Below, one piece after another: positions 46,486 through 58,934 of a stretch of DNA of 64,000 bases (position 1 is its first letter; each line of letters opens with the position of its first letter). The notes below the pieces were generated by a model that saw nothing but the letters and a program-made list of their open reading frames with translations, did not search any database and had not been told where the DNA came from. Source of the DNA: Megalobrama amblycephala (taxonomy: Eukaryota; Chordata; Actinopteri; Cypriniformes; Xenocyprididae); contig NC_063054.1 in assembly GCF_018812025.1 (NCBI RefSeq), positions 30,767,418-30,831,417 of the forward strand, read 5' to 3'. Both the position numbers and the translations under genes were made by a program.

Positions 46486-47936
46486 AATAGTTTATTTTTT
46501 CAGTGTTTTTGGAATAAAAAATAATTACTAAAACCTCAAATGAAACTGAAAACTGAAAATCTAAAAATTAAATTAAAAAAAAATAATAACAGCTAAAAAA
46601 TTAAAAGCTAATGATATGAATAAAAACGGCAATGGTATATAAATACTACTAAAATAACACTACAATGTTTAGGCTCTCAATGAATGTTATCTGTTACAAA
46701 GAAATTTATTTTTTGTATACATTGTGAGGGGGGAGGGGGAATCACTGGATCTATAGAGGTTAAAAACCCACTGCCGTATGGTTATTGCATACTGCTGACT
46801 TTGCGGGGCTTATTCAATAAACATGACCAAGAAACCCTGCTGCAAGTCAGCAGAAATCCCACACATCCACTGCCTAATTCAAAATACACTTAACAGCTTC
46901 CCTCTCAAAGGATAAATTCAGATAAGACTTCCTTTCTATTGACACATCTTGCATACAGATCCCCTTGTTTGACTTCCTAATTGACATATCCATCATATAA
47001 TGTCATTTACTTTGATAGCATAACAAATTGTTGACATTCCTTGTCCTTGATCTACTGGCTATCATTATATTACTGGCAGGTCATTTGAAATTATTTCACT
47101 TTCAAATGAGATAATCCACATAACAAACTCATCCTTTGATTCATGGACAACATGAATAAGCATTAAAGGGTCTTTGGCATTTGTGTTGATAACCTCATTG
47201 AAACTACATTCCTCATTAACAAAAGGTCAAACAAATTCCAGCTTCAAAGACAAGTGTTCAACACCGTCAGGACAAGACAAACAGGAAGCGCCATACATTA
47301 GCACAAACTCATTAATAAATCAGCCGCAGAGTTTGTGTGCTTGCATTTATGTGTTTTGCATGGTTAATATGCATTTTCCACTCCAGTGAGCAGTACACAC
47401 CTCACTGCACTGACTGGACTGCATATCAGCACAACGCAACATGTGCATGACGGTCGGCAGGTGCATCACTATTTCTCCATAGCAGAGTGACTGCTAAATA
47501 AACGGCTTCTGCTATTCTTAGCTCTATTTATGCCATATCAGATAATTCACAATAATGCTGAATGCTTGTGCTATTAGGAGTTAGCGGACTGTTGTTTGGC
47601 AACAGGTGAAGCTCGTTGTTACACTTGCATCAAATGGCCATTCATGTGCAGAGGAGAGAGAGAACAGCACACAGTAAACCCTTGAAACAAATAATACTAA
47701 GTCAAAAACTAAGTCAACTGCTTCTTGAATTCAACTCAATGATTTTTATAATAATATCTTGAATAAAACTAATAGCCTATAATGAAAGACTGTCCTCTTT
47801 CTCTTTTTTTTTTTACAGGAGAAAAAAGTACATTGGCACTTTCATTATTAATGAGAGAAGTAACCTCATGAACGAATCGTTCGTTTGACTCAAATCTTTT
47901 TAATGAATCAGACGATCCAGTTCACAATATACTCAA
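46486..47936. other. Intergenic sequence without recognised feature
   Basis: AT-rich DNA. A possible weak MITE with an acagtaaa...tttttacagg layout spans about 47672-47820. Otherwise nothing was recognised. Confidence 0.35.
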
Positions 47937-49275
47937 TGGCTGCATCTGAAATCTTAAAAATGCTTCCTTTGGAGTATGCATTCCAAGGTAGGAAGGCATC
48001 AATCCAATGTTAGCTTTACTTCCTGTCTCCTGAGATACCTTCATCTGATCGATTTTTCGAAGGCAGTATAGACGTATTCTTCCCTGCCTTTGATATTCCA
48101 CAATCCTGTGCTTTCCATTCTGTGACAGTTGAGCAAAAAACAAAGAAGGCATCTGAAAGTAGGGCCTTAAAAACATCAGCCAATCGTTTACTCGATCATC
48201 GCGTAAACAGTTGGCCCTCTGGCTTGTCAATCACTGCCGTGACATTCCTTGTGAGAGACGTGCGCGGATTGGCCCTCTGGCTTGTCAATCACTGACATGA
48301 CGATCCATGTGAGAGATGCGCGACTGCGAGCTCCAGTAACTTTCCACACTCCGCAGGCGCTGCATGCAATGTTTTTGTCAGGAGACAGGAGTAACAACTG
48401 CAGATTATGAGTCACCTGCGGTGAGTCCGACATAATGAATCCACGGCTTTAAGTCGCGCACACACTTAACGATTGTTAGGCCGATTATGAATGTAAATTG
48501 ATACTTATGACTGATCGCGCTCAAACGCGTCCAGTCAGAGCCAGTTGCTTTCAGTCTGCGATTACAGTCGGTGTTCAAATTCCATGTGAAAGTAGATAAA
48601 TCTGCTTCAGGGCAGGAAACAATCGCTGTATGTTGAGCACAGTCAGAATGTTTTAGCTAGTCGTTAAATGTGTGCCCGGCTTAATAACACAGCGAATGCC
48701 GGTGGTAAACACTTGTGTTCCGATACTCGTGCACGAGTTTTGGGAGGCGTTCCCTCTAAATGAGCTGTGAAGGAGGGGGGTTGTTCTTACCCATGCGCTC
48801 ATTTCAAAAACTCAGTCGACAAAAAGAACCTCTTTAGCACCTTTAAGTAATGACTTAGTAGGCAGCATTTGCACACAAAGGTAATTCACAAAACTGAAAC
48901 GGCAGCGTAGCCGTTTAATGATCTACAACAAAATAGCGCAAGCCTTGGTGATAACTAAGCAAATATTTAATTACTACAGTAGTAATTTCTCACTAGAAAT
49001 GACATCAGAACTGGAAAATATTGGTCAAAAACATACATTTACAAACAAACTGACCAACAACCGCAACTGTCAGATGCTATCTTTATTTTTTATTTTTTAT
49101 TTTTTTAGCTCAACTGTCACAGAATGGAAAGCACAGGATTGTGGGATATCAAAGACAGCGAAGGATACATCTATGCTGCCTTCAAAAATCAATCAGATGA
49201 AGGAACTGTATCTCAGGAGACAAGAAGTGAAGCTAACATTGGATTTGGACGTGCCTTGATGCCTTTCTACCTTGA
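47937..49275. mobile_element. Foldback element with 160-bp arms and tandem 58-bp core
   Basis: The left arm (47987-48143) and right arm (49106-49274) are inverted near-copies. For example, caatcctgtgctttccattc, then tgtgacagttgagc, mirrors gctcaactgtcacagaatgg, then aaagcacaggattg. The left end carries tggctgcatctgaaatc, as in the MITE at 42186. The right outer end is lost beyond tttctaccttg. Inside are two tandem copies of a 58-bp unit starting ttggccctctggcttgtcaa (48211 and 48269). No transposase-like frame was seen. Confidence 0.8.
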
Positions 49276-49829
49276 TTTACAGCTCACTGGAGAGGAATAA
49301 TGGCAAATTTCAATCTATCCGCCATATATGACTTGTAATGTAGCGTCATATACTTACACGAAACATTTCTGCTGTCTGTTATTATAGACTGCAAAGTCCT
49401 CAATCATGTTCATTATCTACTATTGATAGAGCCTATTCTTTTGTGCACAGCAGAAGAATTACATTCATTCTGTCGGAATGACGTAAGAGTAAGTAAATAA
49501 TGATGTTCTAATTACAATAAAGCCAAATTCCTTTAAAAGCACACATAATAGTTGCATTCAGGTTATGAATTGCATGTCAATAGAATGACGTGCGAAATCG
49601 CTCTTGTGTCGCTAAAAGCCTGCTGGACAAATGCTTGCAGCTGTGTTTTCGCACTTTTGTAGAATCAATAACGCTCACATACCAAGAGCGTGGATATGTA
49701 GGTGTTTTTTTTGTCTTCTGTGGAGCTGCTTATAACTGAATTGAACTATTTCATGAATTTTACAGCCATTGGACTGAATTGAATCAATACCGAACTGACT
49801 TCAGCTTACTAATGACACAATAATACATA

Positions 49830-50630
49830 CACCGATCAGGCATAACATTAGGACCACTGACAGGAGAAGTGAATAACACTGATTATCTCTTCATCACAGC
49901 ACCTGTTAGTGGATGGGATATATTAGGTAGCAAGTGAACATTTTGCCCTCAAAGCTGATGTGTTAGATGCAGGAAAAATGGGCAAGCGTAAGGATTTGAG
50001 CAACAATGGCCAAATTGTGATGGCTAGATGACTGGGTCAGAGGATCTCTAAAACTGCAGCTCTTGTGAGGTGCTCCCGGACTGCAGTAGTCAGTATCTAT
50101 CAAAAGTGGTTTACGTATGGGGTTGCATAGCCGAAGACCAGTCAGGGTGCCCATGCTGACCCCTGTCCACCACCGAAAGTGCCAACTGTGGGCACGTGAG
50201 AATCAGAACTGGACCAAGGAGCAATGGAAGAAAGTGGCCTGATCTGATGAGTCACGTTTTCTTTTACATCAGTAGATGGCTGGGTGCTTGTGCGTCACTT
50301 ACCTGGGGAACACATGGCAGGATGCACTATGGGAAGAAAGCAAGCCGGCGGAGGCAGTGTGATACTGTGGGCAATGTTCTGCTGGGAAACCTTGGGTCCT
50401 GCCATTCATGTGGATGTTACTTTGACACGTACCACCTACCTAAGCATTGTTGCAGACCATGTGCATGGAAACGGTATTCCCTGGTGGATGTGGCCTCTTT
50501 CAGCAGGATAATGCACCCTGCCACAAAGCAAAAATGGTTCAGGAAACAACCAGTTTGAGGTGTTGACCTGGCCTCCAAATTTTCGAACATCTGTGGAATG
50601 TGCTAAACAAACAAGTCCGATCCATGGAGG
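49830..50630 (+). mobile_element. Tc1-like transposon copy, internally deleted and 3'-truncated
   Basis: The left end caccgatcaggcataacatt, next to TA (49828-49829), is the terminal repeat of a Tc1-like family distinct from the other copies here. The leader and transposase read rightwards. The copy stops at tccatggagg (50630), so the right terminal repeat is missing. A (TA)n tract begins 11 bases later. Confidence 0.88.
49978..50630 (+). pseudogene. Tc1-like transposase pseudogene
   Basis: The frame starts MGKRKDLS at 49978, with a helix-turn-helix region (KTAALVRCSRTAVVSIYQKW). A large in-frame portion is absent after caaaagtgg (about 50110). The text then jumps to the GLHSRRPVR-like and LTPVH-like stretch. 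Later parts (HVDVTLTRTTYLSIVADHVH; FQQDNAPC-like, 50507) are scattered over different frames because of small indels. The C-terminal region with the third acidic residue is missing. Not functional. Confidence 0.85.
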
Positions 50631-50639
50631 AATAGAATG

Positions 50640-50641
<2 letters not shown>

Positions 50642-50701
<60 letters not shown>
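50642..50701. repeat. (TA)30 microsatellite
   Basis: Pure TA tract abutting the truncated end of the Tc1-like copy. Confidence 0.97.
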
Positions 50702-50706
<5 letters not shown>

Positions 50707-52245
50707 TCTATTGCAGTGAGAAATTGGGCCTCGCGCAGAACTTTTAATTCAAACTATTCATTCGCACTAGCATAGACTGCAGTTCATGGTAGGCCTATAT
50801 TAGTCACACTGATTCGAATGCGTGTTCCATGCTAATGTGTCTTGAATGGATAACCTCTAATAGACCTTCTTAATTCCACTAAACAGCATAAGATAAGACC
50901 ACCCTTCTGACTTTCTGAAAAGTGTCCAGGCTGACATGCTGCCGCTCTCATCGGAGACAGCGCGACGTGTTTACTTCTCCTATCAGGAATGTCTTCTCCT
51001 CTTTATGAGGCTGTCGCTTCGCTTTATTTAAAGAGCTGCCTCTCCTTTCTGTCACCCGTGGCTTGTGATTTTTCATTGTGATAGCACAAAATTAACTTCT
51101 GCGTGATGAGCAGTGTGGTGTAACGTACCTAAATGCAGAGCCGGTTTATTTACAAGGATGGGCAGACGTGAATAGTAATGAAAGCAAACCTGGAGGCTTG
51201 CGCTCACTTTAAGTTGCAGAGCTTTGCTGAAAAATGAATCAAAGAACTGAAAGAGGACAGGTGCAAACACTTTATGAGGCTGGCGCTGAAGCAGATCTGG
51301 TGTGCTTTGATATGGTACAAAATGATCAAAGTTAACATGGCTTTCCCTATCTTGCGATTTACTCGACTTCATTTGCATTCCTTTGATTCTGAAATGGTCT
51401 GTTTGTTTGTGAAATAGTCTATTCATGAGAAACTGCCTCAATACAGACATAGTTCTGCCTCCTCTTCACAGCAGCCCAATTCCAAAACCATAAAAACAAG
51501 TAATTCGAGTTTAATTATTAACCTTGTGTATGCTATAAAATGACATAACAGCAGTTGACTGTAATAGGAATGGTTAGGGATTTCAGTCAATAACTAGGCA
51601 ACTAGATCACATGATATTATGAGTGATTCAGCTGAATGACTTTCTCATTCTGTTTAATAGGCCTACTAGAAAGAAATATTACCAAAAAAATACTAATCCA
51701 AACCTAGAGAGTCATTATAATATTGAGATGTTCAGCCAACAATATTACAGTATCAGGGCTGGAATAGTAAAGAGGGGAACTTATCCTTGGGACAGAGGGC
51801 TTGAAAATAAAAATAATATCTTATTTATCATCATGAATAAATATGACATGGAGAATATAAAGGTTCCCAAGGTGCTCAGACTTGGATTTATTAAAAGTAA
51901 TGAAGTGTTCCATTATAAATGGGCGTGAATAAGCCAAAAGCACATGAAGAAATTATTCTTTTTAATTTTTATTTAGCCTGTTAAATTGTTTTTTGATGAT
52001 ATAGGATTTTAGGATGATATATATGATTTTCAACCTACAGTTGCAATAACATTTTAAAGATTTTTGGAACTTAGGGCACGTATAAACGACAAAGATGTAC
52101 TAAAAACATAAAAGTTTTCCTTTGTGTTTTTCGTGTACAGATGACAACGTTGTCAAAATGATCCACGAAAACAACTAAAAACGCTGTATTATGCTGCCAG
52201 GCCAGTAGTTGGAGATATATATAACATTCTTTGAATGTTTATTTG

Positions 52246-52282
<37 letters not shown>

Positions 52283-54117
52283 GATTTTCATACTTAAGAC
52301 TGAAAGCTGCATTAAGGAAAAAGGTAAAACAATAAAATACATATATAAAAGAAATCTGAAGAATAGAAAAAAATAAACGTTTTCCAGACAGCATTAATGT
52401 GACCTTCACATAACAAGTAGAAAAATAATATATATTGGTTTTAATAAAAATCAACCCAGGGGACATAAAAGTGCCAATAGTTAACCAAAAAACATATAAC
52501 AAATAGCCAAACAACAAATGGAAACACATGTCCTCCTCATGCTTCTTGAAAGAGAACATCTCATGTCATGAGTCATGTCCCATCACAGTCTAACATTTCA
52601 TGTGGAGTGACAGCCATTTGTCAGACGGCATTCAATACAAGAACCAGACATGAAAACACACTGTTATTTACATCCTACACATCCTCTCTGGGTTTGCCAT
52701 TTATTCTGACTATTACTGTTCATGTTTTATAGAGGCGACATTTCAAATTAAATGAGGATGTGCTTGTGGTCACCCACTCACGGATCTCAAAGCAGTAAAA
52801 AGAGAGTAACGAATTATTGTGCTAAAACATGTTATACATTCAGAGCAAAGAGTTGAATTGCTGTAGGTTCAAACTGTCATGAAAAATGACAATATTTAAC
52901 TTCTGGTTACTTATGCTTATGGTGCCAGCAGGGACATTTGTTTTCAGAATAACTGAAGGTATTGCAACACATGCTATAACGTTTAAAATTATCTATATTT
53001 GTATTGCTCATCACAAGACAGTTACAGCCCTATTCGGACAGAAATGTTTTACATATATATATATATATATATATAGACCAATGATTTCAAGGTAGGGTAG
53101 GCAATGTTTTTTCAGTCTAAGTGTTTTTTTCTGGTCTGAATGCAATGATAGGATTTCAGTCCAAATGCAATGATACAATGTCCTACCTGCCTGTCAACGT
53201 ATGTATTTCGACACCTCTGAGCACATTCACTGAGTGCCACAAACAAACACCAGCCACCTTTTACAGTTCCTCCTGAACCAAAACAATAAGCCTATATGCT
53301 GCATTCATGCCATGTCATAATTACTGTAATTAAGAGATGGCAACCCATGACATTCTGAACCGTTCACATCTTCGGAATTATGCGTTTCTATGTCAACACT
53401 ATCAACGCTGAAATGAATCTGCAGCAGTCAGGTGGACAAGCTCTAAGTTGTTTACGTCTTTTATTATTGTAATGTTATTTGCTTTGAAACAAGGTAATTT
53501 AACACCCTCTATTGTGACGCTTTGCAGACTCTGTTCTGGTTGTGTGCATTCATGTGTTTTGGAACATGCACTGCTTTGGAGAGCGCGCTGAATGGAGGGT
53601 AGGATCAAATGTTGCATTTGATACCGAAAATTTTCAAGTAGTGCTCGCTGCAGAGTATAATGACCTCCAGCTCTACCTCTCTGAAGCTCAAGGGTGGAGC
53701 TTAACCTGTTTAATGGGGTTATGGGTGGGGTTAGGGTGTGGCTGGGGGATGCAGTTCCACCCATTATGCTCACAGTAGCTCAAGAGAGGGGGAGGTGGAG
53801 GTTATGGCTCTGCAGTGAGTAGCCTCTCAAAATTTTCGGCACGTGTCTTTCGGGTTACATGTGTACCGACGAATACAGAGTTGTAGCCCATTAACCACTT
53901 CTAACCACCAATAATCGAAATAAGCTCTGTTTTTAGTTACTTTCAATAAGAAACAAAGTCTCATCCCTCAAATTCTGTCTATTTTTTCATGAAATTCAAA
54001 CAATAAATGCCGTTTTGGCGCTCTTTGATTGTGGTGTGACTGTGACAGATGGCTGTATAGGCGCCTCAATTCAAGCGGCAGCTCGGAGCACGAGTGAACA
54101 CGATCATCTCTTCCTCT
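50702..54117. other. Intergenic sequence with (TA)n tracts and MITE scraps
   Basis: (TA)n tracts lie at about 52246-52278 and 53052-53075. 52075-52210 (cacgtataaacgacaaagat...cagatgacaacgttgtcaaa) resembles an end of a 'cgtttacacgacaacg' hAT MITE. 52216-52248 matches a motif of the minisatellite at 58940. 53280-53860 has scraps of MITE-like sequence. No gene was recognised. Confidence 0.4.
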
Positions 54118-54121
54118 TTAA

Positions 54122-55165
54122 CCCTTTCATGCATAGAGGCCACTACAGTGGACAGCTATTCACATCAGTCACTACATTGGACGCTAATTTGTCATGCAAT
54201 ACACTGCCACCCACTGGTCAACTTTTGCAAGTGCAAAAAAAAATTCTCTAAAACAAGATGGCAGACAGAATAGCACATGTGCCTTGCAGGGGAGGAATGT
54301 CTGTCCATTCCTTCTATTCTAGCAGACCCTTGCAGGTACAAAAAATATGAGGACATCAAGCAACAACTAAGAAGCAATATAATTGTTAAAATATCCAAGT
54401 ATTGATTTTGTGATTTGAGGAAATTGTGATTAATCATGTGTCCACTCAAGTGGACATCATGCATCGCTGGCTATATTTAGAATACAATTTATTGTATTGC
54501 TTTTTTTTTTTTTTTTTTTGAAATATGCCATCTGCAGTAATGTTTTGGCAGAATATCAATTTAATTTTTATTATAGCAATATATTGTGCATATTAGTTTT
54601 ATCATGAGAGTGATGATCCTTGAAAAAAACTCTATAAACTGTACTATTAATTGTAGTCTAAATATAGCCAGTGATGCATGATGTCCACACATGATTAATC
54701 AATTTCCTCAAATCACAAAATCAATACTTGGATATTTTAAAAATGATATTGCTCCTTGATGTCCTGATGTTTTTTAGTCAATACAGTGGCAGTGGACCCT
54801 AATGTATCATGCAACACACTGCCACCAACTGGTCAACTTTTGCAAGTGCAAAAAAAAAAAAAAAAACAGATTGTTAAAAGTTCTGGAATATGTTCAAAAT
54901 ACATGAACACAATGTTAAAGAGCAAAAAAACATGTTGTATAGTGTTTACAATATTTATTTTTAATAATTGTTTTCTCAAAACAATTTTTGAGAAATGAGC
55001 TCATTGGTTCCTCAAATGCGCGTTGTCCACTCTAGTGGACATTTCACCAACTCCTTGAAAAATGCATGTTTGAAAAAAATGAAGGTTTTTTCATGCCTAA
55101 AGAGTAATAAAAACACTTTTGAAAAAAATCCTGAAGTAGCCTTTCATAATTCGTGCATGAAAGGG
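54122..55165. mobile_element. piggyBac-type non-autonomous element (1044 bp, TTAA-flanked)
   Basis: It begins ccctttcatgca and ends tgcatgaaaggg, a perfect 12-bp inverted repeat. It is flanked on both sides by TTAA (54118-54121 and 55166-55169), the target of piggyBac transposases, whose elements also start CCC. Inside, about 85 bp is inverted between 54388-54475 and 54653-54740 (cctcaaatcacaaaatcaat, then acttggatatttt, on one side). A 36-bp block (cactgccacccactggtcaa...) is repeated directly near 54203 and 54820. There is no transposase frame. Confidence 0.85.
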
Positions 55166-55169
55166 TTAA

Positions 55170-56690
55170 TACTATAGTTACAGAATAAACATAGCCTAAA
55201 TGAACATCTGAAGGTATGTTCAAAGATACAGTACAACTTACTGAAACGTATCTCGTGTAATCACTCCATCAGTGTTTCAACCACGGAAAGACATCAATGA
55301 AACAGCTTGTAAACAATATGTCACATAGCGTTTACCTCAGAAATGCCATGTGTCCACAGCTTGTTAGTTCGCTAGAGAAATTAACTCTTTCACTACATAT
55401 ATGCACTATATTAGTCTATATATTCATTATATTTTACTTAACCTGTCTTGGTTATTTAATGTATATGTTTAATGTATGTTTAAATAAATCTGTCATGAAA
55501 AACAAGTTATGAGGCCACTGTGTAAATGTAAATGTATTTTAACATTGAATTGGAGTAGAAACAGATTTAGAAGTTAATACAAAAACTATATTATATTATA
55601 TGCAATTTACATATTTGCATAACATTTTTTGCGTGAGTGTTGATTATCATATCTAAAAATAAATAGTAAATAATTTAATAATTTGGGCTCTGTTATTAAT
55701 TGTAACCTTTAATATTATAGTAATGTACAAGTAACTGCTCCCTGTAGGCCTATATAGTTTATAGCATCAGCAGAGAAATATTTTTTTTTATCCTTAAGAA
55801 AACTTTAATTATAATTGAATTTATTTAAAGACAGAGACACAGTTTGTTCAGTAAACCACTGTTTTATAAAAAGAATGAAAAAAGCAATCTTATGACAAAA
55901 TGTATCTTTAAGGTTCAGGTAATTTTTTATTTCAGCGCAGAACCTGAAAGCTGCAGAAGCTTTATGACGCAAACAAATTTTTATGTCTTGTAATCTCGGC
56001 AGAGTTTACAGACAAAATCAAAAGCACATGTACTGACAGCGAGGCCAATCCGTCTGACAGCCCCTTAAGACCCATCATCATGTTCTTTCATACACTGTCA
56101 TCTGAAAAGCGTCGTTCTGTGTGACCAGTCCATCTGACACAACGCCACAGCTCAGAGCCAGTCCACCCTGAGCAGGCATAAAAATAGAGGAGACTGTTTC
56201 AGACTAATCCTTTTAATAAGGCTCTGTAAACTGCAAAGACTTACAAAAATACTCTCAACCAAATGCCTTAAATATGAGATTTAAGCTAAAGCTCTCTTAT
56301 CTCCTGTCATGGAGAGGTGGATGGTGGCGCGGTCTCTGACATGGCTGCCATGTATTTTATGGTGAATGAGATTCAATGTCAGTCTCAGCGTGAAATCGCT
56401 TTCACATGTCTGATGTGCAGAGGAGGCAATGCCTGCGCTCGTGCAACGGTGAAGATAACAAACTGTCTGCGCTTTCACCTCACATCACGTTCAATTAGAC
56501 AGTAGTGGAGCTCAACACTGGCTGTACCCACCTAGCCCATTACAATGCGATATATCAGTTTTCGATATATCTCACAAATGTAACTATTAATATTGATATT
56601 GATGCTGGAATTACAGCTGATAGTTTAACTCATTAAATTTGCACTTGCATGTTGTTTTCACTTGATCTAACCAGTCTTTGTGCTATCTCC
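55170..56690. other. Intergenic sequence without recognised feature
   Basis: AT-rich to 55900. 55920-56520 is more balanced in composition and non-repetitive. No exon or repeat ends were recognised. Confidence 0.35.
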
Positions 56691-57642
56691 TAGAGTTGTG
56701 ACGTTCGCGAACGAACCGATTCTTTTGAACGGCTCATAAACATGAACGATGGGAGCCGAGTCGCGGCTGGAGGGGAGCCGTTCTTTCTGTCGTTCTTTTT
56801 TCCTATGCGTGTTTCACACAGATGCACACAAATGAGCTCCTCCGCGAGACAGAACAGTTATAGGGGGAGGGGCGCACCCAGCGCAGGCCAACCCTTTATA
56901 GCGTGATGATTATATTAGTTATTAGTTGTGCACGCATCCTTCACGTGAGTACTCCAGTGGAAAAAAACCCTGCGTTCCTCTGTCATTGGGTAGGAGTGGA
57001 AGTTGAAGGGGCTGATGTCCTATTTGCAAAGTTTACAGTAGTAATAGTATGTAGTATGTAGACATTTCCATTTTATTTATTCTAATTTTATCTACTTTAA
57101 ATATTTTTTGTTTTCTATCAAAATGTTCTTGTGTGATAACAATGTTCTTGTGTGGAAGTGTTTGTAGTAAAAGCTGTTTTGCACAGAAATTCATTGCAGC
57201 CGGCTTTGTTTTTGATGTTTATTTGTGAGTAGGTATTGTATGAATAACATAAGTCAACGTAGCTTTACACACACACACACACACACTTTGTACTAAAGGT
57301 AAATCCAAAATAGTGATGTCACTGTCTAAGCAGAGGGATTTGTGCAACCCTATGGAATATAGTCCACACATGACAAATGAGGTAATAATCAATATTTCAG
57401 AATAATTCAAACTCAGATATTGGTGTGTGATATCCGAGTTTTAATTGTTTGACTACAAATCTCACCTCATCATTCCTCCCAGTGATTATTTCCAGGATAA
57501 ACTGAGATGCCCCCAAGCTGGCTTCTTAAAACTGACTAAATATTTAAAAAGAGCCAAAAGAGCCGTTCTTTTGAACGGCTCTTTGAAAGGAACGGATCGC
57601 GAAGATCCGGATCCCCTCAAAGAGCCATAAATCCCATCACTA
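56691..57642. mobile_element. 952-bp hAT element (non-coding) with 8-bp target duplication
   Basis: It begins tagagttgtgacgttcgcga and ends aaatcccatcacta. The sub-terminal gaacggctc and gagccgttc motifs are mirrored. Exact 8-bp direct repeats ctatctcc flank it (56683-56690 and 57643-57650). Near the right end is a perfect hairpin: aaagagccgttc (57557-57568), a tttt loop, then its complement (57573-57584). There is no hAT transposase-like frame, so it is a non-autonomous copy. Confidence 0.9.
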
Positions 57643-57867
57643 CTATCTCCACAAATTGCAATTTTGGACTTTTATAGCTTGTTAAACGTCGGGATGGGAC
57701 GGTTAGTGTGGGACGCTTGGCATACTTATTGCATTTTTTCTCATATATGATTTTTTTCTTATACATCATAGCCTATATTTTAGTAATAATCATAAATAAG
57801 GTATCATTCGAATGCTTAAAATCATTCTGTGCAAACCGTTTTGAAATTGTTACCATCATAACAATGC

Positions 57868-58060
57868 TTTAAAGGGATAGTTCACCCAAAAATGAAAATT
57901 CTGTCATCATTTACTTACCTTCAAATTGTTCCAAACCTGTATAAATTTCTTTGTTCTGCTACAAAGGAAGATATTTGCTTGGTTACAAACATTCTTCCAA
58001 ATACTCAATTTTTATGTTATCAACTTCAAATTTGGAACACAACTTGATTATAGTAAATGG
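57868..58060. mobile_element. Foldback MITE, one arm
   Basis: The sequence ttaaagggatagttcaccca, then aaaatgaaaattctgtcatc and tgttccaaacctgtataaat, is one arm of the family at 2651-2965. The second arm is missing apart from a short aaatttggaacacaacttg (58028-58046). Confidence 0.75.
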
Positions 58061-58309
58061 CTTTGATTTTCTAGCAGTTTTACAGTCCAAATTATTTTGC
58101 AAAATAAATATTTTGTATAAAATAAAAATGTTTAGTGCTATATTTGCTTTACAGTAAACTTTTTTAAATTTTCATTTAAAGTTCTTTTACTGCAATAATT
58201 TGCTGCCCAGCTGACAAATTTATGTTCTAAAAATGTAGTGGGAACAGTGATTTTCAATGTTTCTAAAATGTTAAAATGTCCAGTTTTCTTGTCGTGATTA
58301 AAACATTAT

Positions 58310-58900
58310 TTAAAGGGGTCATATAATGCCACTTTTACAAGATGGAAAATAAGTCTCTGATGTTCCTAGAGTGTGTATGTGAAGTTTTAGCTCAAAATAC
58401 CCCACAGATAATTTTTTATAGCATGTTAAATTTGTCACTTTTTGAGGATGAGCAGATTTTTGTGTGTGTCCCTTTAAATGCAAATAAGCTGCTGCTTCAA
58501 AGAAGAGGGCGGAGTTTCAAGAGCTCATGTTAGCAGCTCTGATTAACATTACCTCACACAGATTTACTGAAAATGTCAGCTTTTTATGTTCAAACTGGAG
58601 TCGGACACAATGATGGAGAGACGCAAGAAGAAGTGACAACATGTATAATGCAACAGGACGTTTCTGAACGGTTAGTTGATGAATTTATGTAGCTACTGTG
58701 GAGTTAACTATCTTAAAGCCACTAAATAGCACAGAAGCTTGTTGTAGTCCTTAAACAGAGAATTCTTTAAAAGAAAACATCTTACTTTGCATTGAACTTT
58801 GAGCATCCTAACTTTGCAGATGTTATTTATGCTCTAACAGCAACATTACACACTAACTAAAGTTAAAAAGTGAAATCATAATCAACCACCTCTTTAAAAG
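58310..58900. mobile_element. MITE-like repeat ('aaaggggtcatataatgcc')
   Basis: The start ttaaaggggtcatataatgc, the internal cctttaaatgcaaataagct and aagagggcggagtttcaaga, and the end caaccacctctttaaaag match the layout of a dispersed fish repeat. The terminal repeats are short and the end is not exact. Confidence 0.5.
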
Positions 58901-58934
58901 GTTCAGATACAACATTCTCCGAGTCCTAACCTTT

